From NCBI GenBank assembly GCA_018806915.1, contig JAGKQI010000072.1, forward strand, positions 1 through 64,000: a stretch of DNA of 64,000 nucleotides, in the 5' to 3' direction. The DNA is from Phytophthora colocasiae (lineage: Eukaryota > Oomycota > Peronosporomycetes > Peronosporales > Peronosporaceae). Of the stretch, positions 29,424 to 40,342 are shown piece after piece (within the stretch, counting starts at the first letter, position 1; each line of letters begins with the position of its first letter). The notes beneath the pieces were generated by a model that was not told the DNA's origin, ran no database searches, and worked only from the letters and a program-made list of their open reading frames with translations. Both the position numbers and the translations under genes were made by a program.

Positions 29424-31382
29424 ATGGCGACGGATTGGACGTTCCTGAAACCTTGGCGTAATGCCTTACGTACTAGTTCGATGCATTCCCAAAGTGGAAC
29501 ATACGTGCAATTTCGTTGGCCCCATGGAAGCTTCTCGTTATGCCCACAACATTATTACCTTGTCTTCCATGTTAGGTTGGTCGATGGAGACACACAAAAT
29601 GTGAATCGCTTGAAAAAGGTTCGGGAAGCAATCGTGTTATTCACAGTCCTTGCGCTAGTGAATAATAAGGCATTCTTGGACCAATTCCCGCCGCGTTTCC
29701 CGCCACACCATGCGCGTAAATGCTATCCATTTTGGGTAGTGGACGTTTACGGAGAGGCTGCCGTTCAACAGCTCGTTTGGGGCCAATTGTGTGCAGATTC
29801 AGATCCCTCACCGCAGTTTCAACAGGCGATGCAGAAGTTGAAGGCAATGGGACTGGAAAGTATGAACGAGGACAAGAACTATCCGTCCAATTGCGCCGGT
29901 ATGTGGTGGGAGAGCAGCCTCGATGGCGTTGAAGTGTATGCAGATTTGAACGTCAACACAAGTGATATATTCGATACTGGTCTGCAAAGAGTGTTTATTG
30001 CGGCTGTTCCTTTAGTTTTGCTGCTGGACCGCGCTACTCTGCGTGATCTGGAGCATAGCCAAAGTGTCATTGCTACGGAACAAGCACCAGTGGATATCGA
30101 AATTCATTATCGAATTCGTGATTTAACTACGAGTTATTATCGAAATTTGGCGGCAAGCTTACCATGGAAAGTGGTAAACCCTCTCAAAATATCCGTTATA
30201 TTCGAAATCACGAGTAACGATGGACTGCCGCAAGACATGATAAACACTGGGATTCTACTGAACCATTTCCTCACGTGTCTCCGTCTGAATGGTTGCACTA
30301 TTAAAATTTCTTGTAGGAAAGGTTTCGAAAGCTTTTTTCCTGCGATTAGTTCCGCTATTGCAGCGCAATCTGACGTTTTGCCACTCAAGTTCGACATCGA
30401 GCGTACGGCTTCTGAGTTGTGGCCATGGCTGTTGTACACTATCAGCTGCTGTTCCACTGCTACACTTAGGGGTGTGACTTTGACACAAGCCAATCTATTG
30501 AGTATTGCGGATGTTGTCCGATGCAATTATCCTCTTACGGGGCAGGAGGAGCTTCAGCCAAGAACTTACAATACTTGTGAATTCGGATTTGTGGATATTG
30601 TCGAAGGCATAACGGTATGGCCAATCGATACTGTAGGAGGCGGAACCTCTGCGTTTGTGATGCCGAGTTCTACCCGCTGTCGAGCCTGGTTCAAGGGGGG
30701 AGATCCGGTGGAATTTGTCGTTCCAGGCTTCGGTCGTTGTCGAACTAGAGTTGGAAATGGCGTTTCCGACGTTTCTCGAGGTTTAGTGGAGCAGAACGTA
30801 CCAACTTTGAGCAAACTTTCCTTGAGATTTGCGTCAATTGATTCCGTTTCTTTGGTGGTTAATTTCCTCGAGTTGGTTGGTCGAAATCTTCGCTCATTAA
30901 CAATGGATGCACCGATGTACAACAACAGCACGACTCTTGATCTCAGTGTCTTGTCTGAAATATGCCCGAACCTCCAACGTCTGGAAACCCAGTATTTCGC
31001 TGTAGTTGTCACAGCTCACAATGAATCGCTGAGTCGGTGGCCAATCGCGGAGTTGACAGTCGGAAGTAATCGGAAGTTGTCGGATTTCACATTGTGTCTA
31101 CGGAATCGCAGCCTCCGGATGGCTCGAGAGCTAACTCGGCTCGACTTCTATGGTGTGCGTTGTGAAGAGAGTGAAATCCAAGAGTTTACTTCGCACGATG
31201 GAGATTTTCTCTGTGTTACGAAGGAGAAATTTCCGATTCAGTCGAAAGCTGCATTGATCAGTGTCCTTAACTACGTGCACTACTCGAAGCCGATTCATCG
31301 ACTACCTGCCGATGTTTTATGTCTGATTTTTGTTTTCGCTTCGACCCCTGCCCGACGATCAGTGCGCGTTAGACAAGGATGA
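29424..31382 (+). CDS. DWTF-family protein, full-length copy P2 (652 aa)
   Basis: Uncharacterised protein, the only copy in the window with an uninterrupted frame. The ATG at 29424 starts MATDWTFLKPWRNAL; the start is supported by the same MATDWTF beginning in P5 and P6. Conserved blocks: REAIVLFTVLALVNNKAF (about residue 70), SPQFQQAMQKLKAMG (about 135), RCRAWFKGGDPVEFVVPGFGRC (about 415, spans 22 residues), LRR-like LDLSVLSEICPNLQRL, and HDGDFLCVTKEKFPIQSKA near the end. The last 30 residues contain HRLPADVLCLIFVFAS, resembling the first helix of an F-box, but the domain is cut short by the stop. No signal peptide or membrane segment is visible. Function is unknown; a leucine-rich substrate-binding role is speculation. 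Confidence 0.75.
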   Translation: MATDWTFLKPWRNALRTSSMHSQSGTYVQFRWPHGSFSLCPQHYYLVFHVRLVDGDTQNVNRLKKVREAIVLFTVLALVNNKAFLDQFPPRFPPHHARKCYPFWVVDVYGEAAVQQLVWGQLCADSDPSPQFQQAMQKLKAMGLESMNEDKNYPSNCAGMWWESSLDGVEVYADLNVNTSDIFDTGLQRVFIAAVPLVLLLDRATLRDLEHSQSVIATEQAPVDIEIHYRIRDLTTSYYRNLAASLPWKVVNPLKISVIFEITSNDGLPQDMINTGILLNHFLTCLRLNGCTIKISCRKGFESFFPAISSAIAAQSDVLPLKFDIERTASELWPWLLYTISCCSTATLRGVTLTQANLLSIADVVRCNYPLTGQEELQPRTYNTCEFGFVDIVEGITVWPIDTVGGGTSAFVMPSSTRCRAWFKGGDPVEFVVPGFGRCRTRVGNGVSDVSRGLVEQNVPTLSKLSLRFASIDSVSLVVNFLELVGRNLRSLTMDAPMYNNSTTLDLSVLSEICPNLQRLETQYFAVVVTAHNESLSRWPIAELTVGSNRKLSDFTLCLRNRSLRMARELTRLDFYGVRCEESEIQEFTSHDGDFLCVTKEKFPIQSKAALISVLNYVHYSKPIHRLPADVLCLIFVFASTPARRSVRVRQG

Positions 31383-31499
31383 CAACGTAGAATGATGATG
31401 GAGTTTAGTGATTCTCTTCGTTACCACGCTTTGAATTGAAAGAGTTTAACAAAGGTTTTTCGCTTGTGGTAGTGTATCATATTTCCGTCTTCCTCTATT

Positions 31500-31992
31500 T
31501 CGTTTCTAGACGTAGGTTTGCTTCCACATCAATACCACACGTGCATTTCGAACTCATCTCATTAGAAAAGGGTAGATTGTGTTTTTCTCATTGTAAGTAT
31601 GTACCCTCCGAACAATATTTTGAAATTCAGTTGATGGTTCCGATAACCCCAACAACCTACTCCGTAGTTTGCTGGTCGGAAACAGTTCCATTCTGAATAG
31701 TAGTTTCGGCTGCCAAGTTCCGTTGTCGTCGTAGATGTGAAATTTGCTCCACAAACGCATTGTTATCCATTATCTCTAGGATTGTGAATAACTCGATCGT
31801 TTCTTGGATCAATTTCAGTTGCTTCACATTTTCCGGAATTCTTTCATCCAGTAAATGGATTTCATGTTGTGGGTACCCTGGTTTGAGAAGATTCTAATCG
31901 AACGCCACTTCCATGTCACTTTTAGAGAGAATATGTGGTACACACGTGGGTAAGGCAGAATACCAATGATTGAGGAGCATCCAGTCGGTCAT
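31500..31992 (-). pseudogene. DWTF-family inverted fragment M1
   Basis: On the minus strand the ATG at 31992 gives MTDWMLLNHWYSALP, a diverged form of the family start. Broken frames follow, ending with LSEPSTEFQNIVRR (about 31640), equivalent to SPQFQQAMQKL. The 31500-31590 end resembles 45780-45860. The fragment is head-to-head with copy P3. Confidence 0.55.
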
Positions 31993-32168
31993 TCTAAGAG
32001 AAAATTGCGGCACGAAGAATTTTGCTCAGAAGTTGTTCCACGTGATAGATGTACAGCTTGATAGGGATCAACAGAATGTGATTCGATTGAAACATGGTTT
32101 TAAGAGAAGTATTCCAATTATTAATCGTTTAAGGCCGATTTGACCAGATTGAACGGAACTAAGTATAT

Positions 32169-32921
32169 GTGATCCAACTGAAACTGATCCGAGAAGCAAT
32201 CGAATTATTCACATTACTTTCGGTAGTGAACAACGAAGCATTTACAGAGCACATGTCGCTTCTAACACCAAGAACGGAGCAAAGTAGTCGAAGATATTAT
32301 CTAGAATGGAGTGTATACGTCTGTGGAACTGTTGCAGACCAGAAAACTACCTGGAGTAGACTGCTGGAGTTTTCAGACTCTTCAACGCAATATCAATATG
32401 CGCGTCAGAGGTTGAAGACGATGGGATCCGAAGTTAAATGTACTACACCCATGTCCAATGCTGAACTTATGCATTGGAACTGCAAGTGTGATGGTGCTGT
32501 TGTAAAAGCCTGCCTCTATACTGACAAAAGTGACGAGATTGAATCAGATCTACAAAGGTTGTTTGATGCTGGTTCTTCTATGATAGTGCAACTCACTCAG
32601 ACGCCGGACCGCTCGAGCCTGGTAGATATCTGGTCAAACCACAGGCAGCAAGTACTGATGAATGCGGACGTTTCTGTTTCTATATGGGATTTAATGTCGG
32701 GTTTTTGCCGAGATTTAGCTGCTGGATTGGTATATACACCCATAAACTCCCTCTCAATTTACCTTGAACAAGAAGATCCAACCAGCAACAAACAAGCTGC
32801 GATCAATGCTGGAGTTCTACTGACCCGGGTCTATCAGTGGTCTCAAGTCGTCAGTCAAAAGGTGTCGATTTCGTGTTACAAGCTGTCTAAACGTTTATTG
32901 GTTACGATCTTTTCTGTATAA
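32169..32921 (+). pseudogene. DWTF-family copy P3, truncated
   Basis: Frame of about 250 codons, missing the N-terminus. It begins within IREAIELFTLLSVVNNEAF and runs through RLKTMGSEVKC, DVSVSIWDLMSGFCRDLAAG, YTPINSLSIYL and NAGVLLTRVYQWSQVV to a stop at 32921. Between 32400 and 32600 it is nearly identical to copy P4 at 34200-34400. The C-terminal LRR-like half is absent. Confidence 0.65.
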
Positions 32922-32959
32922 CCTACCACTACGCCATTTCACTTCAGAATTCAGCTTAT

Positions 32960-33500
32960 GAGTCCAGACATATTGCCATGGTCGTGGTTAGTGTAGGGGT
33001 CGAAGCCAACACAAAAATTGTGCGAAAGATATCGACGGGCAGTCGACGAACTGCTGTGCAGTTTTCGACGCCACCGGATTGTGTTTTTCTTCCCATCCCA
33101 TGTAGCCTCCGAACAACATTTTGAAATTCAGTTGATGGTTCTGATAACTCTAGAAACGTGCTCCAGATAGCTTGCTGGTCGGAACCATTCCACAGTCCAT
33201 TCTGGATAGTAGTTTCGGCTGCCAAGTTCCGTTGTCGTCGTAAGATGCTCCACAAACGCATTGTTGTCACCATCGCAAGGATTGTGTATAATTCGATTGT
33301 TTCTCGGATCAATATCAGTTATTCCACATTTTCTGGATTTCTCTCATCCAGTAAACGCGGTTTCACGTTGTGAGTGCACTGGGAAGATGCCAATCGAACG
33401 CCACTTCTATTTCACTTTCAGAATCTGTGGATTTACTTATGATAACACACGTGCATAAGGCAGAACATCAATGATTGAGGAACATCATTCTACGAGAAAA
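32960..33500 (-). pseudogene. DWTF-family inverted fragment M2
   Basis: On the minus strand, IRETIELYTILAMVTT and LSEPSTEFQNVVRRLHGMG are fused directly to RRLPVDIFRTIFVLASTP. The middle of the protein is missing, so the N-terminal region runs straight into the F-box-like end seen in P2. The start region near 33480 (CAATCAT on the plus strand) matches M1. A short related gene rather than a deletion product is possible. Confidence 0.5.
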
Positions 33501-33791
33501 TTGCGGTTTGCTCAGAAGTTGTCCAAGTGATAGTGATAGGGATCAACAGAATGTGATTCGATTGAAACATGGTTTTTAGAGAAGTATTCGATTTTCTATA
33601 CTATCCGTTCAATTATCAATCAAGATTTGACCAGATTGAATCCAACAACGGAGACCCGATGAATGCTGGAGTTTTAGTGAATCTGGTCGACTACTGGACT
33701 CAGCGAGGTTGAACACTTGAGGCTTAACTCAAAAGTGATAGGTTTCGTCACGGGAATTTGTTTTCTCGTCGTTATTTTCTAACTTTCGCGG

Positions 33792-35600
33792 ATGACGACC
33801 GAGTGGAATTTCCTCAATCCTTGGCATTCAGCCTTACGCACTTATGCTATTCCAGGGAAGCCCATAAATGCGGGAAATGGGATGCAGGTGAAATTCAAAT
33901 GGCCGTTTGGGAATTCGATATGCTCACAGCATTTACTGCTTCATCTAGAAGAGAGAAGTCCGGAAAATGTGAAACAACTGAAACTGATCCGAGAAGCAAT
34001 CGAATTATTCACATTGCTTTCGGTAGTGAACAACGAAGCATTTACAGAGCACATGTCACTTCTCTCACCAAGAACGGAGGAAAGTAGTCGAGGCTACTGT
34101 TCACGATGGAGTGTATACGTCTGTGGATCTGTTGCAGACCAGAAAGCTACCTGGAGTAGACTGCTGGAGTTTTCAGACTCTTCAACGCAATATCAATATG
34201 CGCGTCAGAGGTTGAAGACGATGGGATCCGAAGTTAAATGTACGACACCCATGTCCAATGCTGAACTTATGCATTGGAACTGCAAGTGTGATGGTGCTGT
34301 TGTAAAAGCCTGCCTCTATACTGACAAAAGTGACGAGATTGAATCAGATCTACAAAGGTTGTTTGATGCTGGTTCTTCTATGATAGTGCAACTCACTCAG
34401 ACGCCGGACCGCTCGAGCCTGGTAGATATCTGGTCAAACCAATGCGGACGTTTCCGTTTCTATATGGGATTTAACGTCGGAATTTTGCCGAGATTTAGCT
34501 GCTGGGTTGGTATATACACCAATAAACTCCCTGAGAATTTACCTTAAACAAGAAGATACAACCAGCAACGAACAGGCTGCGATCAACGCTGGAGTTCTAC
34601 TGACCCGAATCTATCAGTGGTCTCAAGTCGTCAGTCGAAAGGTGTCGATTTCGTGTTACAAGCTGTCCAAAAGCGTGTTTGCTGTGATTTGTTCGGTTGT
34701 ATCCGCGGGATATACCACAACTCCAATCAAGATCGATTTCAAGGCTGTGCGCACTGAGTCGTGGGTATGGTTAGTGTATGCTATAAGCCGTTCACCTTCT
34801 ACCGACATTTCGCTAATAATATGGGATGCGCATTTGACAAAACCCGATTTATCACGAATTGCGGGTGTATTGCGCTGTAATTATCCTCGTTCGAACGAGC
34901 CGAGAGGTTGTTTCTACGGCTTTGTAGACATTGCCGAAGGAACAACAGTGTGGGGCTTGGATCTGGAAGGTTCGCCACTTATTGTGCCGAATTTGGTCCG
35001 CTGTCGGGCCTGGTTCAAGGAAGGCGATGACGTTGAAGTGGTCATTCCAGGTGTCGGTCGTTGTCGATGTCGAATTGGTGATGGCGTTGCAGTGGTTTCT
35101 CGCGACATCAAGGAGCAAACCTCGCTGGGATTAAGTGCACTTCGAGCTTTGTATGTGTCCTTTACACCATTCGAATCCGTTTCGTTGGCCATGAGCTTGC
35201 TGGAGTTGATCGGTGGTAATTTACGTTTATTATCACAGAGGATACCTCCAGACAGCAGTGACCGTACTCTTGACCTGAGTGTTTTGTCTGCTGTATGTCC
35301 AAATCTTGAATCTCTCACGACTTACGATCTCGATGTGGTTGTCTCGATTCATAACGAGGCTCTGCGTTTGTGGCCAGTTAAGATGTTGAGTATTACAGAC
35401 AGTCGCAAGTTGGCAGACATCCCAGTGTGTTTACGGAACTTCAGTCTACGGATGGCGCGTGAGCTTGAGGAGCTCACAATAAAAATATGACGAACATGAT
35501 TTCGGCGAGACGGAGGTGACAGACATACAATGGAGATTTTTCTACCTGCTATACAGGAGAAATTGCCGATACAGTCGAAAGTTGTCAGTTTTTGTCAAAT
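33792..35600 (+). pseudogene. DWTF-family copy P4
   Basis: The ATG at 33792 gives MTTEWNFLNPWHSALRTYA. Relative to P3 it lacks about 20 bp near 34440 (after DIWSNQ), shifting the frame; the protein continues in 34507-35490 with YTPINSLRIYLKQED, WVWLVYAISRSPSTD, RCRAWFKEGDDVEVVIPG and LSVLSAVCPNLESL. Another break near 35485 precedes HNGDFLPAIQEKLPIQSK. The C-terminus after about 35590 is replaced by an inverted fragment. Otherwise near full length. Confidence 0.7.
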
Positions 35601-35731
35601 GCACATCCCAAATTCTTAGCGAAGAAGGTGAACGGCTTATAGCATACACTAACCATGCCCACGACTCAGCGCGCACAGACTTGAAATTGATCTCGATTGG
35701 AGTCGTGGTAAATCTCGCGTCACTTTTGTGA
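35585..35731 (-). pseudogene. DWTF-family inverted fragment M4
   Basis: The minus frame encodes FTTTPIEINFKSVRAESW and WLVYAISRSPSSLRIWD, clearly matching the centre of P4 (TTTPIKIDFKAVRTESW) in the opposite direction. It abuts the end of P4, so the junction is an inverted rearrangement. Confidence 0.7.
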
Positions 35732-36181
35732 CCTCTTTTTTGTTTTATTTTTGTTAAAGAGATCGTCAAGTGCTCAAATCAGCATCAGGTCAGAATGTTG
35801 TTTCATGTTCGCTCCTTATCTTTAAAAGTGGAGATTCCACGAACTAACACGTGTTACGACAACCAAAATGGAGGCAAAGACTATTTTTTTTTCGCATTTT
35901 CGGTTGAGTCGAGTTAGTCCATCGACTTTTTGTTTCACAGCGAGTAATAGTGGGGGTTGTAAGAGCTATCCGAAGTAGGTGATACCCGTACAGATTCCTC
36001 AAGATAACTAATAATTATGTCTCCTGCTCCAGAATCCGCTTTAGTTTCCATCCATCTAGGACGAAGGATTGACGTTTTGTGACTGAAGTCCGTGGTTTGA
36101 GAGATCGATGACGCCTTTGAGTCCGGAAACGTCGTGAATGTTACATCCTCCAGTGGACGTCATTCACAAATTTACGGTTCC

Positions 36182-37306
36182 ATGGCGACGGATTGGACTT
36201 TCCTGAAACCTTGGCGTAATGCCTTACGTAGTAGTTTGATGAATTCCCTAAGCGGAACATACGTGCAATTTCGATGGCCCCATGGAAGCTTCTCGTCATG
36301 CCCACAACACTACCTTGGCTTCGATGTTGGGTTGGTCGATGGAGATACACAAAATGTGAATCGCTTGAAAAAGGTTCGGGAAGCAATCGTGTTATTCACA
36401 GTCCTTGCGCTAGTGAATAATAAGGCATTCTTGGACCAATTTCCGCCGCGTTTCCCGCGACAACATCCGCGTAAATGCTGTCCATCTTGGGTAGTGGGCG
36501 TTTACGGAGAGGCTACCGTTCAACAGCTCGTTTGGGGTCAATTTTGTGCAGATTCAGATCCCTCACCGCAGTTTCAACAGGCGATGCAGAAATTGAAGGC
36601 AATGGGACTGAAAAGTATGAACGAGGACAAGACGTATTTGTCCAATTGCGCCGGTATGCGGTGGGAGAGCAGCCTCGACGGCGGTAAAGTATATGCGAAT
36701 CTGAAGGTCAACACAAGTGACATATTTGATACTGGTCTGGAAAGATTGTTTATTGCGGGTGTTCCTTTAGTTTTGTTGCTGGGCCGCGCTACTCTGCGTG
36801 ATTTGGAGCATAGCCAAAGTGTCGTTGCTACGGAACAAGCGCCAGTGGATATCGAAATTGACCTTCTAATTCGTAATTTTACTACGAGTTATTATCGAAA
36901 TTTGGCGGCAATTTTACCATGGAAAGTGGTAAACCCTCTCGATATCTCCGTTATATTCGACATCACGAGTAACTATGGACTACCACAAGACATGATAAAC
37001 ACTGGAATTCTACTGAACCATTTCCTCTCGTGTCTCCGTCTGAATGGTTGCACTATTAAAATTTCTTGTATGAAAGGTTTCGAAAGCTTTTTTCCTGCGA
37101 TTGGTTCCGCTGTTGCAGCGCAATCTGGCGTTTCGCCCCTCAAGTTCGACATCGAGCGTACGGCTTCTGAGTTGTGGCCATGGCTATTGTACACTATCAG
37201 CTGCTGTTCAACTGCTACGCTTAGGGGTGTGACTTTGACACAAGCCAATCTATTGAGTATTGCAGATGTTGTCCGATGCAATTATCCTCTTACGAGGCAG
37301 GAGGAG
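36182..37306 (+). pseudogene. DWTF-family copy P5, 5' part (split by gypsy C)
   Basis: The ATG at 36182 starts MATDWTFLKPWRNALRSS. The protein is close to P2 throughout and open up to LSIADVVRCNYPLTRQEE, where gypsy C begins at 37307. With its flank (35925-36180) it forms a duplicate of the P2 unit. The rest of the gene lies at 43269-44091. Confidence 0.8.
37302..37306. repeat. Target-site duplication of gypsy C, left (AGGAG)
   Basis: AGGAG occurs before the 5' LTR and again at 43269-43273. P2 has a single AGGAG at the same place (30547-30551), confirming the duplication. Confidence 0.95.
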
Positions 37307-37649
37307 TGTCACGAGATTATTCAAGAACCTCGTGAGCTAAGGAAGTCAAAGTGTTGCAAGAAACAACTTGTAGCATGTCAACAAGGCTCGAGCAACGGCA
37401 ATAATCAGAGTGTATGTCAGGAATGCATGTTAACGGAAAATAGCGGCTAGTGCTAGAGAATGAGCGAGCACGCTCATTCTGGAATCTAAAGAATAAAGTC
37501 GACTACTGCTCTGGCCAAGCAGACGTGGGCTTCAACCCAGGTGACCTCGAGAGGAAATCTCGGGCACTACAAAACTGAATTAAGACTTTCTCTGTACAAG
37601 TGCTACCAAACTATCTTCTAGCTCACAAGTGAGCGAGAAGATTGCGACA
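37307..37649 (+). repeat. Gypsy C 5' LTR
   Basis: 343 bp, TGTCACGAG to TTGCGACA. It contains a perfect hairpin, AGAATGAGCG-AGCA-CGCTCATTCT at 37457-37480. AATAAA at 37491-37496 may serve as a polyadenylation signal. Confidence 0.95.
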
Positions 37650-37667
37650 TAGTAGAACTTGGTAACG

Positions 37668-38972
37668 ATGCAAGAAAGAAACACCGTGAGAAGGATGTTA
37701 AGAAGCGACACAGCTCCGGTGAGGCAACAGTTGGATTGAAATCTCCGCAATGCCGAGAATGAAAGGATCGATCACCTTGAGACAAGGCTGGACGAAACCC
37801 ATGATGATCTTAGGGCTTTTAGCACTAACATCAACACAACAATAAACAACATGAGTCGCGAACTTCGAGACGAAATCGCTGCTTTGAACGACACAGTGGT
37901 TAATTTGGTACAAGGAATGACAAATTTGACCCAAGGTCTTACTCAAGTGCAGCAAATGGCACAAGAAGCGCAGCGTTTGGCTCGTGCCACGCAACAGAAC
38001 CTTCGTGATGACCAGGCACAACGACAACCCGTCATACCCGCAGCTACAGCTCCAGTGGGAGCTATCCCGGCTATGAATGACCATCAAGTCGCTGCAGGTG
38101 ACCGAGCTGGTGGCATCTTCGAGGGACAAAGAGGATTAAACTTGCGGAAAATGGATGTGAAACCACCGATTTTCCTCGGAGAAATCGATGGAGTGAAACT
38201 AAACAGCTTCATCTTTCAATTCGAATCGTATTTCCGGCAGAAAGGATACGATTTACTACAACATGATGACTTGCTGACATTCGAATTAAATCAGTGTGTG
38301 CAAAAGAATGCTCTGGTCTGGTATCAGAGATACATGACTGATGATTCATCGAGTAAGCTGTGGAGTGCGATGAAGTTGAATATGGCAATGGAATTTATGG
38401 AGCCCAACTTTATGGAAAAAAGTCGGAATCGTTTGCTGACTATCAAACAGACTGGTGGATATACCGGGTATGTAGGCAAATTTCGAGAGCTTAACCGCAT
38501 CGTGCAGGTAGATTCTCTCACGGCAATGAATGTGTTTCTCAACGGATTATCGGACGTGAACATGAAACGAGAAATACTGCGGAAGAAGCCGGTAGATTTG
38601 AACTCGGCAATTCAAGAAGGGTTTCTTGAGTGGGAACTTAAAGAAAAGACAGCAGGAAATAAACCGACGGAAAACAAGTTCAAAGGCAGAAATGGAGGAA
38701 ACAATTCGATGCCGAATCGACAATCAAATCCAACTGCACCTGCAGCTCGTAAAGCCGGATTTGGAGGCCGTGGTGGATTTAATTCGGCTAAGACAGAGAA
38801 GAATTGCAGTCATTGCGGCCGTGGACCACATCGAGTTGAAGATTGCTGGTTCAAACACCCGGAAAAGCGCCCCACAACCAGCAACCTGAACAAGAAAATA
38901 TTCGCGATGCTGGAACGACTAGTAGTGGCGGAGAATCAGTCACAAAGTGAAGAAGAGCAGTTAAACGAGTAA
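37668..38972 (+). CDS. Gypsy C Gag
   Basis: Same protein as in element B. The ATG at 37668 opens a frame (MQERNTVRRML) with a TGA at codon 24 (37737-37739; element B has GGA). The next usable Met is at 37851. The capsid region has IFLGEIDGVKLNSFIFQFESY (about 38171), VWYQRYMTDD and MEFMEPNFMEKSR; the CCHC knuckle CSHCGRGPHRVEDC lies at about 38806-38850. Stop at 38972. Pol starts further downstream, so read-through or a separate start is needed. Confidence 0.83.
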
Positions 38973-39080
38973 GCCCGCTCGATGTTGAGCGATTAAGTGG
39001 GCATACTCGGAAGCTCAGTCGTCTAAAGACTCAGGAAAGGTCCGACAATTTCGGCGATCAGACAAAATCGACTGAAGTCT

Positions 39081-40342
39081 GTGACGACATTCACAATGTA
39101 CATCTCCAAATTGAAAACAATAAAAGAATTGACGATGTTCGTGGCAGTGCAGAATCAAGTGGAGAAAGTGGAGAAAGTGGATTTTTCCGACACTCTTACT
39201 TCTCTAAATACTCCAAATCATTCTAGCGACTTGGAAAGTGATTATTACTGCTTATTGCATACTAACAGTACCGTGCAATGCACTCGAGATGATTTATTCG
39301 TGACAAACTCGAATTTTATCGATAGTGGTGCTACGATTAATGCTGTGAGTCCTGCTTTCTGTCAGCGAGCAGGATTGGAAAACAAAATTGAAGACCATGG
39401 AGTAGATATTCCGATTACTTTAGCAAACAAACAAGAGATGAAGATTAGGAAGAGGACTTTGCGGATGAACTTGTACATTGATTCTTTTCCGACGTACGTG
39501 GATGACTTTTGGTACTTCCAGTGCCTGAAGAACAGGATTTACTTCTTGGTATGCCGTGGCTCAAGGCTACCAACCCAGACATTGATTGGATTAACGAGAC
39601 TGTCAAGCCTCGTCCTGGATTTGAGCCAAACAGCAGTCCGAAGAAGCGGCAGGGAAGTAAGAAGAAAACAATAAAACCGAAGACAACGACGATCCCGTCT
39701 CAGCCGGCGACTCGAGTCGGAGGGAAACGTGTTGCAGTGGGGGAAAATTCAACCCGGGGACGAAGTAGATATTTCCAACATGGATATTTCTCGGTTACGA
39801 GTGGGGAAACAAAATACATAACACGCAAACAGTTCAAAAGACTTATGCGAAAGCCCCAAGACATTGAGTGCGTGTTTGTTGTGAGACCAGTTATCGAGAA
39901 AGAGCAAACGGAAACGGCAAAGGCATTGACAACTGTGGAGGACTATAAAGGACATCCTATATACTCCGTGTTAGAGCGCCATAAAGAAGTTTTCAGGCAG
40001 AAACTCCCAAAACGATTACCTCCTCGGAGCCATGGAGTACATAAGATGGAAGTTGATACGAAAGAACCCATTTTCAGGCAACAATGGCGACAATCACCAG
40101 CCCAGGAGCAGGAAATTCGAGCTTGGGTCGATGAAATGTTGAAAGCTGGATTGATCAGGCCATCTTCTTCTCCACATGGGGCTCCTACATTTTGCGTCAA
40201 GAAACCTGTAGGTTGGCGAATTGTACATGATTATAGGGCGATGAATAACCACACAGTTCGACGGACGTTGCCAATGCCGCGAAAGGATTGTATTTTCGAG
40301 CGCATGCAGGAGCTTATTGGTATAGCTGCATGGATCTACTGA
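39081..40342 (+). pseudogene. Gypsy C protease and start of RT
   Basis: Protease IDSGATINAVSPAFCQRAG (about 39319-39375). One missing base near 39510 shifts the frame; the other frame from 39509 continues LLLGMPWLKATNPDIDW. RT begins with GLIRPSSSPHGAPTFCVKK and WRIVHDYRAMNNHTVRR (about 40150-40260). A second frameshift near 40310 moves into the next frame. Confidence 0.85.
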
